Below the pieces are notes generated by a model. The model was given only the letters and a program-made list of their open reading frames with translations. It was not told the DNA's origin and made no database searches. Shown here in pieces: positions 8,734-17,537 of a stretch of DNA of 64,000 nt. This DNA comes from an uncultured Erythrobacter sp. (GTDB lineage Bacteria; Pseudomonadota; Alphaproteobacteria; Sphingomonadales; Sphingomonadaceae), in NCBI RefSeq assembly GCF_947499705.1, contig NZ_CANMPJ010000001.1, positions 903,501 to 967,500 on the forward strand, written 5' to 3'. The stretch's first letter is position 1. The number at the start of each line of letters is the position of its first letter. The translations under genes and the position numbers were made by a program.

Positions 8734-10154
8734 GCTCCCCGTCCACCAAGCACTGCGCCAGGAGTGCACAGCAGCAGTTTTAGATCGACCCAGAGGTTGG
8801 TGCGCTTGAGATAAGCGCGGTCCATGATTGCCTGGCGCTTGAACGGGATTTCCGCGCGGCCGCGCACTTGCCAGGTGCAGGTGATGCCCGGCTTGCCTCC
8901 AAGACGCTCCCATTGGGCCCCATGGTACTCGCACACTTCACTGGGGAGGGCGGGGCGAGGGCCAACAAGCGACATTGAGCCACCGAGCACGTTGAGCAGT
9001 TGCGGCAGTTCATCGATCGAGAAACGGCGAATGAAACGGCCGGTCTTCGTGATCCGTGGATCCTCGCGCATCTTGAAACACGTGCCCGACCGATCCGATT
9101 GAGCCAAAAGCGCTGCTCGGCGGGCCTCTGCATCGGTGAACATCGAGCGGAACTTGATCATAGAGAACGGAGTACCGTCGACGCCCACCCGAGTTTGACG
9201 AAAGAACACTGGGCCTTTGTCTTCGAGACGGATCGACAATGCCGTCGCGATGAATACCGGCAACAATGCAAGAATGGCGAGGCTGGCTCCGCAAATGTCT
9301 AGCGAGCGCTTAGCGACTTTGTTGATGCGGTCGGAAACGCCAAGGTGATGCATCGCCTGAACGCTGGCATTTGCGAGGAAGGTCGCATTGCCCCACAGAT
9401 ACCGCTTTGCCATCCGGCGCGGTTCCATCGCTAAACGCCAGATCCATTCGCTTTTGCAAGTACGGACCAATTTCGGCGCGCGCGGGATACGGCCTGAATA
9501 ATAGTCGAAAAGACCGCCTACGCCGATCACAACAGGGGCATTGAGACGGTGACGGTTGCGCTGGATCCATTTTTCCTGAAGCGGAACGCCAAGACCAACC
9601 AACACAATTCCGGCTCTTGAACGATTGATGCGTTCAATCAGAGCCGCTTCTTCGCCTGCTGAATAGTAACCGGAATGGGTGCCAGCGATCCGCAATTCTG
9701 CGAAGTGAGTGGCTGCCCAGTCGGCTGCGCCGTCAGCGACGCCGGGATAACCTCCAAAGAAGAAGATTCCGGTGCCCTGATCTTCGGCTTCGCGGCAGAT
9801 CTCTGGAAACAGGTCGGTGCCGTTGAGGTTCTCGCCCAGATCTTCGCCATGCATTTTGGCCGCGATTTCCATGCCGAAACCATCAGGAAGCAGAAGGTCG
9901 GAGCTGCGCAACGCGTGGCGGTACTCCGCATCATTTTGCTGCATGTTGATGCAGTGTGCGTTGACGAAATTGATCGTGCTCTTTTGCGCTGTGCCTACTC
10001 GGGCGAGGACGTTCTTGGCGATCTCGCGGCGGCTTGCGCGAACGAGCGGCAGTCCGAATAGATCGGTAGTCGGCCAGTGACGACCCGCTTCGATGCGGTC
10101 TTGAAGTTCAGCGTCAGGCACCAGGCGGAATTCAGATTGAGGCGTCAGTTTCAT
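8727..10154 (-). CDS. fusion of WecG/TagA/CpsF glycosyltransferase and polyprenyl-phosphate sugar phosphotransferase
   Basis: A 475-residue fusion. Residues 30-255 are a WecG/TagA (GT26) domain with NFVNAHCINM, the catalytic-type LLPDGFGME and VGLGVPLQEKWI. Residues 280-475 are a bacterial sugar transferase (WcaJ/PglC type) with one hydrophobic segment (about 288-308), KFRSM, IDELPQLLNVL and SLVGPRP. The C-terminal half would load the first sugar phosphate on undecaprenyl phosphate; the N-terminal half would add the second sugar. Combining both steps is unusual, since these are normally separate proteins. It has its own sigma-54 promoter 36 bases upstream and is divergent from the flippase operon. 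Confidence 0.9.
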   Translation of the reverse strand: MKLTPQSEFRLVPDAELQDRIEAGRHWPTTDLFGLPLVRASRREIAKNVLARVGTAQKSTINFVNAHCINMQQNDAEYRHALRSSDLLLPDGFGMEIAAKMHGEDLGENLNGTDLFPEICREAEDQGTGIFFFGGYPGVADGAADWAATHFAELRIAGTHSGYYSAGEEAALIERINRSRAGIVLVGLGVPLQEKWIQRNRHRLNAPVVIGVGGLFDYYSGRIPRAPKLVRTCKSEWIWRLAMEPRRMAKRYLWGNATFLANASVQAMHHLGVSDRINKVAKRSLDICGASLAILALLPVFIATALSIRLEDKGPVFFRQTRVGVDGTPFSMIKFRSMFTDAEARRAALLAQSDRSGTCFKMREDPRITKTGRFIRRFSIDELPQLLNVLGGSMSLVGPRPALPSEVCEYHGAQWERLGGKPGITCTWQVRGRAEIPFKRQAIMDRAYLKRTNLWVDLKLLLCTPGAVLGGRGAY

Positions 10155-10189
10155 CGGACAAGCTCCAGTTTAGGTTCTGCCCCACTCCC

Positions 10190-10204
10190 GCAACCGGCGT
10201 GCCA
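10190..10204 (-). promoter_or_regulatory. sigma-54 promoter for the GT26/sugar transferase fusion gene
   Basis: On the minus strand the sequence is TGGCACGCCGGTTGC, a full match to the -24/-12 consensus (TGGCAC, N5, TTGC) with GG and GC separated by exactly 10 bases. The -12 element is about 36 bases before the start codon. Confidence 0.85.
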
Positions 10205-10277
10205 AAGTCGCAAATATCTGAAATAGCGTGGTAAAAACCTCTTGATGGACTGAGAGGTGAGGGCGGACCGCCCGGAC

Positions 10278-10364
10278 TTTGCAAAATGCGAGACTGAAAA
10301 TTCTCGATATGCAAAATTGTGATCGAATTTGCGGTTCGATTGACTTCAGTTGCGCAAAAAACGC
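10278..10364. promoter_or_regulatory. upstream activator-site cluster, exopolysaccharide divergon 1
   Basis: Copies of a GCA-N3-TGC(G) motif lie between the two divergent sigma-54 promoters: TTTGCAAAATGCGAG at 10278-10292, ATGCAAAATTG at 10309-10319, GAATTTGCGG at 10325-10334, and TTGCGCAAAAAACGC at 10350-10364. The same motif recurs at 18862-18939 and 28404-28465, both upstream of sigma-54 promoters. These are likely binding sites for the activator encoded at 19563-20978. Confidence 0.65.
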
Positions 10365-10386
10365 CTCAATTCCGCCGTTCTTACAA

Positions 10387-10402
10387 TTGGCACGCTTGTT
10401 GA
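10387..10402 (+). promoter_or_regulatory. sigma-54 promoter for the flippase/glycosyltransferase operon
   Basis: TTGGCACGCTTGTTGA: the -24 element is perfect and GG is 10 bases from a GA dinucleotide in the -12 position, where GC is consensus. It ends about 34 bases before the flippase ATG. Confidence 0.7.
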
Positions 10403-10435
10403 AACAACATTCCCAAACGCAATCGCGAGGGAAGT

Positions 10436-11698
10436 ATGTTCAACACAGTCCGCACATGGATGACGCCAGATGCATGGCCGGCCTTCGCTCGCGGAATGTT
10501 GGCCTATGGATCGGCTGAAGCGGCCACACGTATTGTGCGGCTCGGTGCAATCCTCGTAGTTGCACGCCAGATTTCACCGGAGCTGCTCGGCACTGCTGCG
10601 TTGGCGTTGAGCCTGTTCGAGCTCGTACGGGTTCTAACCAGCGTCGGCATCGGTCAACGCATTATCGTCGCCACGGAAAACGAGCTGGCTTCGGTCTGCA
10701 ACGCAGCGTTTCGACTATTCTGGGGCGTCTGCCTTTCTGTAATGGCGATCCAACTGATTGTCGCGGCATTCGCGTTGGCGATATTCCCTGATGGCGGCGT
10801 TGCCATGATGCTGGCGGTGCTATCCGCTGTTTATCTGTTCATGCCAGCCGGTCTCGTACAGATATTCCTGGCGATGCGGGCCCAGCGCATGGCAGCCACT
10901 GCCCGCGTAGCCGCCATGCAGAATATGGCTGATGCCGCGCTTACAGTGGTATTGGTGCTGGTCTGGCCCAGTGCATGGGCGATTGTATTGCCCAAACTGC
11001 TAACCGCGCCACTTTGGCTGGTGGCGGCGCGCAGGACCTATCGATGGGCACCGGACCGGTGTGTGCAGTCCGTCCACATTTCCGAGTTTGCTGAGTTCGG
11101 TCCCGCTGTGCTCGGCTCCGAACTGCTTGCCGCCGCGCGACTGCATGGAGACAAGTTGCTTGTAGGTGCATTGCTGGGAACAGACGCCCTCGGCCTTTAC
11201 TATTTTGCATTCAACGCGGGACTGGGCATCACGCAGTCATTCGTCGCGGCGTGCAATATTGTTCTCTTTCCGCATCTCGCGAAGTCGAGCGTCGGCACGA
11301 TTGGCCGCGAGTTTCGGCGGTCATTCACCCTTGGCTTCCTGGTCCTGTGTCCAGTGGTTCTTGCACAGGCGCTGCTTGCGCCGTGGTATGTGCCAGTGAT
11401 TTTTGGAGCGAACTGGATCGAGGCAGCGCCGTATATCGCGCTTCTCGCCGGGGCTGCGCTTCCGCTTTACGCTGGAGCAATCCTTGGAGCACGCAGCCGC
11501 GCCGTTCAGAAACCTCTTGCCGAAACGAGCCTGATGGGTGCGGCGACATTTGCTGCCCTGGTCGGTTTGGCTGCCGGTGCACAGATCAGTCTCGCGTGGG
11601 CCTGCGCCGGCTTCAGCCTCGGCCTCTCAACCATCCTTCTTCCCGCCGCAGCGATCCAGCTGTTTGCTTCAACCAAGCCCGCTGCGGCTCTCGCCTGA
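10436..11698 (+). CDS. Wzx-type polysaccharide flippase (oligosaccharide translocase)
   Basis: A 420-residue integral membrane protein with about a dozen hydrophobic helices, fitting the MOP/Wzx superfamily; the N-terminal part (IVRLGAILVVARQISPELLG) is typical. It would flip undecaprenyl-linked repeat units to the periplasmic face. The start is fixed by GAGGGAAG before the ATG. It is first in an operon with three glycosyltransferases and is driven by the sigma-54 promoter at 10387. Confidence 0.85.
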   Translation: MFNTVRTWMTPDAWPAFARGMLAYGSAEAATRIVRLGAILVVARQISPELLGTAALALSLFELVRVLTSVGIGQRIIVATENELASVCNAAFRLFWGVCLSVMAIQLIVAAFALAIFPDGGVAMMLAVLSAVYLFMPAGLVQIFLAMRAQRMAATARVAAMQNMADAALTVVLVLVWPSAWAIVLPKLLTAPLWLVAARRTYRWAPDRCVQSVHISEFAEFGPAVLGSELLAAARLHGDKLLVGALLGTDALGLYYFAFNAGLGITQSFVAACNIVLFPHLAKSSVGTIGREFRRSFTLGFLVLCPVVLAQALLAPWYVPVIFGANWIEAAPYIALLAGAALPLYAGAILGARSRAVQKPLAETSLMGAATFAALVGLAAGAQISLAWACAGFSLGLSTILLPAAAIQLFASTKPAAALA

Positions 11699-11709
11699 GG
11701 AGACATACA

Positions 11710-12651
11710 ATGTCCAACCCCACCTTTTCCGTAATTATTCCTGCCTACAACGCGGAGGCCACACTTTGCACGACAGTGGCGAGCGTTCTGAACCAGTCTG
11801 AGCGCAACATCGAAGTGATCATCATCGACGATGGATCCACCGATGGCACATTGCACGCCATGCTTGAATTGGGCTGTCGGGACATGCGGATTCGCGCCGT
11901 GTCTCAGCCGAACTCCGGCGTTTCTGCAGCACGCAATTACGGCGCCTCGCTTGCTCGCGGTCGATACCTGGCGTTTCTTGATGCTGACGATCAATGGCAC
12001 CCGAACAAGCTTGAGACACATCTCAGACTTCATGAAACGAATGCCGCAACCGGAGCCAGCTTTGCAGAAGTCCAGTTCTGCTCGGCCTCTCGCGGTAGAT
12101 TAGCAGCGGGGCGAAGCGTTTCGCGCGTTGCCAAAGGAATGGAGCTCGCAAAGCACAACATCGCCGATGTCGTGATCGAAAACCCGGTTTGTACGACATC
12201 AAATCTTGTCATTACGCGAGAGGCATTTGCCGCTTCGGGTGGCTTCAAGAACAGCTTGCGATACGCCGAAGATCAGGAACTGCTTGCCCGCCTTGTTAGC
12301 CGGGGAGTTTCTATCCGCGGGATTGATGTGCCCTTGGTCAAATACCGGATGAGCGAAGACGGCTTGTCATGCGACTTTGAAGAGATGCTCGCGGGGTGGC
12401 GTTCCTTCGCGAGCGAATGGCTCGAAGGCGAAGACCTGGCCCGGGCCGAGGCGACTTATTGCCGTTACCTTGCTCGTCGCGCGCTTCGAGCGGGAGCAGC
12501 CATGTCTACTGTCCGATCCTACGTACGCCGCGGATTGGCCACTGATCGCCCGGCCTTCATGGCAGCGCGCTTGCGCAGCATCCTTACCGTTTTCGGAGCG
12601 TTTGTTGGCGGCATGATGCCGGCACCAATTCGCCGCACTGTTTTCGCCTGA
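11710..12651 (+). CDS. family 2 glycosyltransferase
   Basis: A 313-residue GT-A fold enzyme. The N-terminus FSVIIPAYNAEATL, the IIIDDGSTDGT nucleotide-sugar site and the metal-binding FLDADDQW near residue 95 are all present. The frame is open far upstream inside the flippase gene, but the ATG at 11710, eleven bases after the flippase stop and behind AGGAGA, gives the correct domain start. It probably adds one sugar of the repeat unit; donor and acceptor cannot be read from sequence. Confidence 0.9.
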   Translation: MSNPTFSVIIPAYNAEATLCTTVASVLNQSERNIEVIIIDDGSTDGTLHAMLELGCRDMRIRAVSQPNSGVSAARNYGASLARGRYLAFLDADDQWHPNKLETHLRLHETNAATGASFAEVQFCSASRGRLAAGRSVSRVAKGMELAKHNIADVVIENPVCTTSNLVITREAFAASGGFKNSLRYAEDQELLARLVSRGVSIRGIDVPLVKYRMSEDGLSCDFEEMLAGWRSFASEWLEGEDLARAEATYCRYLARRALRAGAAMSTVRSYVRRGLATDRPAFMAARLRSILTVFGAFVGGMMPAPIRRTVFA

Positions 12652-12673
12652 TACTTCACCAAGGAGATCCACT

Positions 12674-13660
12674 ATGACCAACCCAAGAATGTCTGTCGTT
12701 ATGCCGATCTACAACGTTGAAGCGTTTGTCGGTGAAGCTATCCAATCGGTCCTCGATCAAAGCTTCAAGGACTTTGAACTGATCTGTGTCGATGATGGCG
12801 GACAAGATGGCTCGATGGAGATTGTACGCAGTTTCGTTGATCCGCGTATCCGCATCATTTGTCAGGAGAACAGCGGGCTCGCTGGCGCGCGCAACTCTGG
12901 CATCTATCATGCGCGGGGCGATTATATCGCTCTGCTGGATAGTGATGATGTTTGGCACCGCGACAAGTTGATGCTGCACTATGTACATCTCACCGCAAAC
13001 TCGGACATCGGCGTGAGCTACGCCGGATCGCGGATGATTGATCGAGATGGGAAAGTGCTGGGCGTAGCGATGAGGCCAAAGCTGGGCCGAGTATCACCGC
13101 GTGACATCATCTGCCGCAACCCCGTCGGCAATGGCAGCGCACCTGTGCTGCGTCGCTCGGCGCTCGATTTGGCAGTCTTTTCACATCCTGAGTACGCGGG
13201 ACGCGAATGTTGGTTCGATGAGAGCTTTCGGCAGTCGGAAGATATCGAGATGTGGATCAGGCTCGCTGTGAAGCACGGCGTGATCTTTGCTGGCATTGAA
13301 GGGCTGCTGACCGATTACCGCATAATTCCGGGCGCGCTTTCGGCCAACGTTGTGAAGCAGTATCTCAGCTGGACGAAGATGCTGCGCAAACTGAAGAGCT
13401 ATGCACCCGAATTTGTTGAAGAGCATGGCGATGCCGCCAAGGCGTATCAGCTGCGCTATCTCGCGCGCCGTTCGATCCAACTCGGAAACTTTCAGCTTGC
13501 CCGTGATCTGCTGGCCAAAGCCATGGGCCTCAGGCCGCGTATTTTTATCGAGGAGCCTCGCAAGACTGCCATAACTGGAGCAGCAGTGATTCTTGGGACT
13601 TTGATTGGACGCGATCGGTTCACGGCTCTTTTGCGCCCATATCTGAAAAGCGCAGCATGA
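12674..13660 (+). CDS. family 2 glycosyltransferase
   Basis: A 328-residue GT-A enzyme starting MTNPRMSVVMPIYN, with VDDGGQDGS and ALLDSDDVW as nucleotide- and metal-binding motifs. It resembles the preceding gene in plan and may be an old duplicate with a different specificity. AAGGAG precedes the ATG, and the stop overlaps the next start by four bases (ATGA). Confidence 0.9.
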   Translation: MTNPRMSVVMPIYNVEAFVGEAIQSVLDQSFKDFELICVDDGGQDGSMEIVRSFVDPRIRIICQENSGLAGARNSGIYHARGDYIALLDSDDVWHRDKLMLHYVHLTANSDIGVSYAGSRMIDRDGKVLGVAMRPKLGRVSPRDIICRNPVGNGSAPVLRRSALDLAVFSHPEYAGRECWFDESFRQSEDIEMWIRLAVKHGVIFAGIEGLLTDYRIIPGALSANVVKQYLSWTKMLRKLKSYAPEFVEEHGDAAKAYQLRYLARRSIQLGNFQLARDLLAKAMGLRPRIFIEEPRKTAITGAAVILGTLIGRDRFTALLRPYLKSAA

Positions 13661-14688
13661 TCAGCGTTGCACATCTGCTCGACGATTTCGGTATGGGCGG
13701 CGTAACGCGCGCTTTGACCTTGTTCGATGATCCGCGGCTATCAGCCATAGCGAATTCCAGGATTGTGCCTGTTGGACCAGAAGCAAAGTTTGCTCCATCG
13801 CTGGATGCAGACTTGATTGTCGACCATATGGCATTGTCCTGGAAGCGCCTCGCGTTCCTGGCCAGTCTGCGGCTGCGCAATCCTCGCGCGCGCATCGTGC
13901 ATGTCGAGCATAGCTACACGCGGGCTTTTGAAGAGGACAATGTCGCATCGCCGCGCCGCTTTCGGAAGATGCTGCGATTAGCTTCTCTTTTGGTCGATCA
14001 ATTCATTTGCGTTTCCAATGCTCAGCGAGACTGGTTGACCGAAGAGGTCGGCATTTCCGCTGCAAAGCTCCAAACGATTTACCCTTGGAGCGGGCGGTTC
14101 GAGTTGGGCGATGTACCGGCGCAAAAGCCGCGCGGGGACAGGCCACTTCGTCTGCTTGCTTACGGGCGGTTCTCGACCGTCAAAAACTTCGATGCGCTGG
14201 TGCGCGCCATGCGACCGTTTGCGGTCCAGGATGTTGAACTCACGCTGTTCGGTGACGGTCCCGATCGTGCGCTCCTTAGCCAATTGGCGGCGTCGCTAAC
14301 TCACGTAAAAATTGAGGGGGCGACCAATGACATCTCAGCGCATCTGGAGGACTGTGATGCTGTGATCATTCCGTCCCGGAACGAAGCTTTCGGGCTGGTT
14401 GCAACCGAAGCGCGGCTTGCGGGGCGCGCCATAATCGTCGCTGACGTGGATGGTCTGCCCGAACAGGTTGGATCGGCTGGAATGACTACGCCGCTTAAGC
14501 ATCCGGGCGATATTTCGGCCGCCATTCGTTGGGCATTGCGCGCCCCATTGGAGGTAATGGGAGAGGCGGGTCGCGGCGAAGTCGCATCGCAGCATGATGA
14601 GATAATCGAACGCTGGATCAGCGTTTTCCGGGAGGTCGAGGATCTGCGCGGCGGGGACATCTCGCCGCCTCAAACAATGGCAGCTTAA
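13657..14688 (+). CDS. GT-B fold glycosyltransferase (GT4 type)
   Basis: A 343-residue enzyme. The N-terminal domain has LLDDFGMGGVTRAL, matching the GT4 acceptor-side glycine loop. The C-terminal domain has LAYGRFSTVKNFDALVRA, FGDGPDR and the E-x7-E motif region RNEAFGLVATEA that binds the nucleotide-sugar donor. It is the last gene of the operon; a hairpin terminator follows within 80 bases. Confidence 0.9.
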   Translation: MISVAHLLDDFGMGGVTRALTLFDDPRLSAIANSRIVPVGPEAKFAPSLDADLIVDHMALSWKRLAFLASLRLRNPRARIVHVEHSYTRAFEEDNVASPRRFRKMLRLASLLVDQFICVSNAQRDWLTEEVGISAAKLQTIYPWSGRFELGDVPAQKPRGDRPLRLLAYGRFSTVKNFDALVRAMRPFAVQDVELTLFGDGPDRALLSQLAASLTHVKIEGATNDISAHLEDCDAVIIPSRNEAFGLVATEARLAGRAIIVADVDGLPEQVGSAGMTTPLKHPGDISAAIRWALRAPLEVMGEAGRGEVASQHDEIIERWISVFREVEDLRGGDISPPQTMAA

Positions 14689-14724
14689 GTCTCCGAGTTG
14701 GTCCAACTCATAAGCTGCCATGGA

Positions 14725-14768
14725 GGCCGTCGATCCCCACAAGCGACCCGGGGGATCGGCGGCCTTTT
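14725..14768 (+). terminator. intrinsic terminator of the flippase/glycosyltransferase operon
   Basis: GGCCGTCGATCCCC at 14725-14738 pairs with GGGGGATCGGCGGCC at about 14750-14764 with a mismatch or bulge, and TTTT follows. It lies 36 bases after the last glycosyltransferase stop, in the gap before the convergent polymerase gene. Confidence 0.75.
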
Positions 14769-14853
14769 GCTGTCCGAGCGATAGATCGGGATAGAGAGGA
14801 TGTGGTGCAGATGTAGAAGGCAAGGCTCTACCGTACCTGCTGCGTAGTGTATT

Positions 14854-16149
14854 CTATGCGTGTTCTGCTGTCTTGGCCGCGTCAGCGATCGCCGAGTTTG
14901 CAAAGGCTGCGCCAATGATGACGAGGGCCGGCCAGTACAGATAGGCCAGGATCTCCAGATTTTCCCCGAACGAGTACAGTGACAAGACTAGCACCATCGC
15001 CAGCCCCGTCTGGGCGTCCTTGTCGTGCATTGCACGAGCTATCAGAGCGCCAAGGGTAACGATCAGAGGGATGGCGAGGGCAAAGACGCCAAGCAGGCCT
15101 TTCACAAACAACAATCCGTACCAGCTGTGATGACTGCCTATGGGCATGTATTCGACAAGGTGAGGGCCATTCTCCACGACGCCGTGGCCGAACCAGTAAG
15201 CTTCCGTTTGCCAGCGATCGACAGCGATCCTGCCAAGCGCCGCGCGTACACGGCTTGAATCGGCCCGGGCGGAGGAGAATTCGTTGATCGCCGTGTCGGC
15301 CAGATCAACCAGCATCGGCCCAAATATTCCGAGAGCAAGAACGATTGGCGCGGCGATCAACCATATCCACCAGCGATCCATCCGGGCAATTCCCCATACG
15401 AAGGGGGCAATTACAACTAGGGCGACCAGCGCCAATCGAGACTGCGAGAAGATTGCCAGTGCCAGACCGCCTGCAATTCCTGCGCTCTTCCAGCCAATGT
15501 GCGGCTCGCGCGCTGCCAGCAGCACACAGATGACCCCGATCATACCAGCGGCGGGCGACCACGGAGCGAAGAACTGCCATCGCGGTGTGCCAGCGCCGGG
15601 TTCAATTGTGTAGAGTTGGGCAGCGAAGTAATCTGGTCCGGCGCCGCCTAGGACCTTGAGCGGCGAAATCCACAGAAGCTCTGGCAGACCAATAAATGGG
15701 GCGACCAGAAAGACTGGCAGGGCAATCAAGGTGTACAGACCAAGCTTGCAGACCTCCCGGTAGATTACTTCCGGGCGCACCTTCAAAACGGCTCCCGCAA
15801 GAGGGAAGAGCGCGATGAGCGCCCAGCCTTTAGCCCAGCCTATCGTCGATTTAATCGTCTTGCCGGCTCCGAGGTCAAAGTTCGCGTGGCCCACCCACAA
15901 GATGACAAGCATGGCTGCCATTCCGCCCATCCAGACCTTGATCGCAAACGGAATCGCGGCTGGCTTTCCGGCATTGCCTGGCAAGCCATCCAGATACACG
16001 GCCAACGCAACCATCGCAGCGAGTGTCCATCCGAGTACGGGCCCTACAATGTAGAGCCCGCCGACCAGCCAAAGCGGCCAGGTCCACTCGATGCAGAGCG
16101 CAATCAGGCGTTCGGAAGGAGTTTGCGGATGATGGGCTGACGCAGCCAT
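14854..16149 (-). CDS. O-antigen ligase/Wzy-like polysaccharide polymerase
   Basis: A 431-residue protein with 10-12 hydrophobic helices and one larger periplasmic loop near residues 270-345 (RAALGRIAVDRWQTEAYWFGHG, GSHHSWYGLLFVKG). This loop is the pattern of the Wzy_C/O-antigen ligase superfamily. Given the flippase, chain-length protein and exporter around it, polymerase is more likely than ligase. Its start lies 46 bases inside the end of the chain-length gene, so it is the last gene of a three-gene operon. Confidence 0.8.
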   Translation of the reverse strand: MAASAHHPQTPSERLIALCIEWTWPLWLVGGLYIVGPVLGWTLAAMVALAVYLDGLPGNAGKPAAIPFAIKVWMGGMAAMLVILWVGHANFDLGAGKTIKSTIGWAKGWALIALFPLAGAVLKVRPEVIYREVCKLGLYTLIALPVFLVAPFIGLPELLWISPLKVLGGAGPDYFAAQLYTIEPGAGTPRWQFFAPWSPAAGMIGVICVLLAAREPHIGWKSAGIAGGLALAIFSQSRLALVALVVIAPFVWGIARMDRWWIWLIAAPIVLALGIFGPMLVDLADTAINEFSSARADSSRVRAALGRIAVDRWQTEAYWFGHGVVENGPHLVEYMPIGSHHSWYGLLFVKGLLGVFALAIPLIVTLGALIARAMHDKDAQTGLAMVLVLSLYSFGENLEILAYLYWPALVIIGAAFANSAIADAAKTAEHA

Positions 16150-17537
16150 AGTAGCAAGAATCCGATGATGATTAGTATGGTCGCGGCAAACGCTCCGGCG
16201 ATGATCAAGAGTGGTGACGGAGCTGATGTGCTGCGGGGCAGGGACGGTGCTTCCAGGGTTTGAACCAGCGGGTAAGAAGCAAACGGATCAGACTTGTTCG
16301 TATCGAGCTGAGCCAATGCAGAGCTGAACACGGCTTCGGCAACGCGAAGGTCGCGCATGAGATCGGCGAGGCGCGCGGCCTGTTCCACCTGTTCTTCGGT
16401 ATCCGCGGATTGGGCGGCGATCTGCCTGCGAAGCTCTGACAATGCTGCGCCGTTCCCTGAGTGATTGCTGTCCCGCTCCGAAAGGCTTGCAAACAAGCGC
16501 TCTCGCGTGTCGGAAACTGCCAAATCTGCAAAGGCCAGAACACGTTTGCCTGAAAGGCCTGTCAGCGCGGCACCGCGCGCGGCGATATCGGCTTCGAGTG
16601 ATGCGCGTTCTGCGGCGAGTTCTTCCATGGCCCCGTGTGCGTCGCCAAGTGTCCCGCTTCGCTCGCTTCGTTCGCCAGTCGCGGCGGCATACCGGCGCAG
16701 CAACTCCTGAAATTCAGGATCGGCCTTCATCTGCATCGCCCTGCGGGCCTGTGGCAGACTGATCGATAGCGTTTTGGACAGGCGTGATGCGGCCGCACCG
16801 CTTTCTGCCAAGAGAACACGCCGTTCGCGCTCATTCTGTTTCAGCTGGTCAAGCGCCGTAATACGTCCGGCGAACTGGTCGAGAGAAACAAGACCTGTTT
16901 CGCCCTGAAACGCCAGCAAAGCGGCTTGCGCGGTATCAACCTTGGCTTCGAGCTCGCCAATACGACCGGCATCGGCATCCTCGCGGGTGCGCGCTTCGTC
17001 GGTACGCAGGTTTGCCAAAGCAGCGTCGAACGCCGTCTTGAGCGCGTTCATGCGCGTCTGCGCGATCTGTGCTGTAGGCCCGCTCATTCGAACCTCGATC
17101 AGGTTCGTCTGATCGATCAGTTTGATCGAAGGCTGCGGAAAATCGCCTTCGTCTTCACCGGCAATCTGTGCGGCGTTTCGGAGCACAAGATCAGAGATAA
17201 GCAGCCGCTTGTAGTTCTCGGTCGGACTGAGCGATGGCGAGGAGAAGGCGGAAGACGTGTTGGACGACGCCTGACCGATCGATTCAAGGTTCATGCTGGC
17301 GCCGACGCCCGTTCCAGGAAGGATCAGGGTCATCCGGCTGTCGTAGCTGTCTGGCGCAAATGCGATGTAGCCGATCGCTATCATCCAGATCAGAGCCAGC
17401 GGCGCAGCCATGGCAGCAAAATACCGTTTGTAGCGGCCAACCGATGGCAGACCGTCGCGCACTGTGATCCAAAGGCGGATCAGCAAGCGCGGCGGGTTGT
17501 CGCCATGGGCTTCGGGACTGAGCGAGAAGTGCTTCAC
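16104..17537 (-). CDS. polysaccharide co-polymerase / chain-length determinant (Wzz type, no kinase domain)
   Basis: A 477-residue inner-membrane protein. The first membrane helix is at about 35-58 and the second near the C-terminus (LLIIAGAFAATILIIIGFLL). Between them is a periplasmic region with long coiled coils (about 160-390) and a Pro-rich stretch before the second helix. There is no Walker A kinase domain after the last helix. The frame is open 33 codons upstream, but a GTG at 17537 overlapping the exporter stop (GTGA) is the natural start. It controls chain length and bridges polymerase and exporter. Confidence 0.85.
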   Translation of the reverse strand: MKHFSLSPEAHGDNPPRLLIRLWITVRDGLPSVGRYKRYFAAMAAPLALIWMIAIGYIAFAPDSYDSRMTLILPGTGVGASMNLESIGQASSNTSSAFSSPSLSPTENYKRLLISDLVLRNAAQIAGEDEGDFPQPSIKLIDQTNLIEVRMSGPTAQIAQTRMNALKTAFDAALANLRTDEARTREDADAGRIGELEAKVDTAQAALLAFQGETGLVSLDQFAGRITALDQLKQNERERRVLLAESGAAASRLSKTLSISLPQARRAMQMKADPEFQELLRRYAAATGERSERSGTLGDAHGAMEELAAERASLEADIAARGAALTGLSGKRVLAFADLAVSDTRERLFASLSERDSNHSGNGAALSELRRQIAAQSADTEEQVEQAARLADLMRDLRVAEAVFSSALAQLDTNKSDPFASYPLVQTLEAPSLPRSTSAPSPLLIIAGAFAATILIIIGFLLLWLRQPIIRKLLPNA

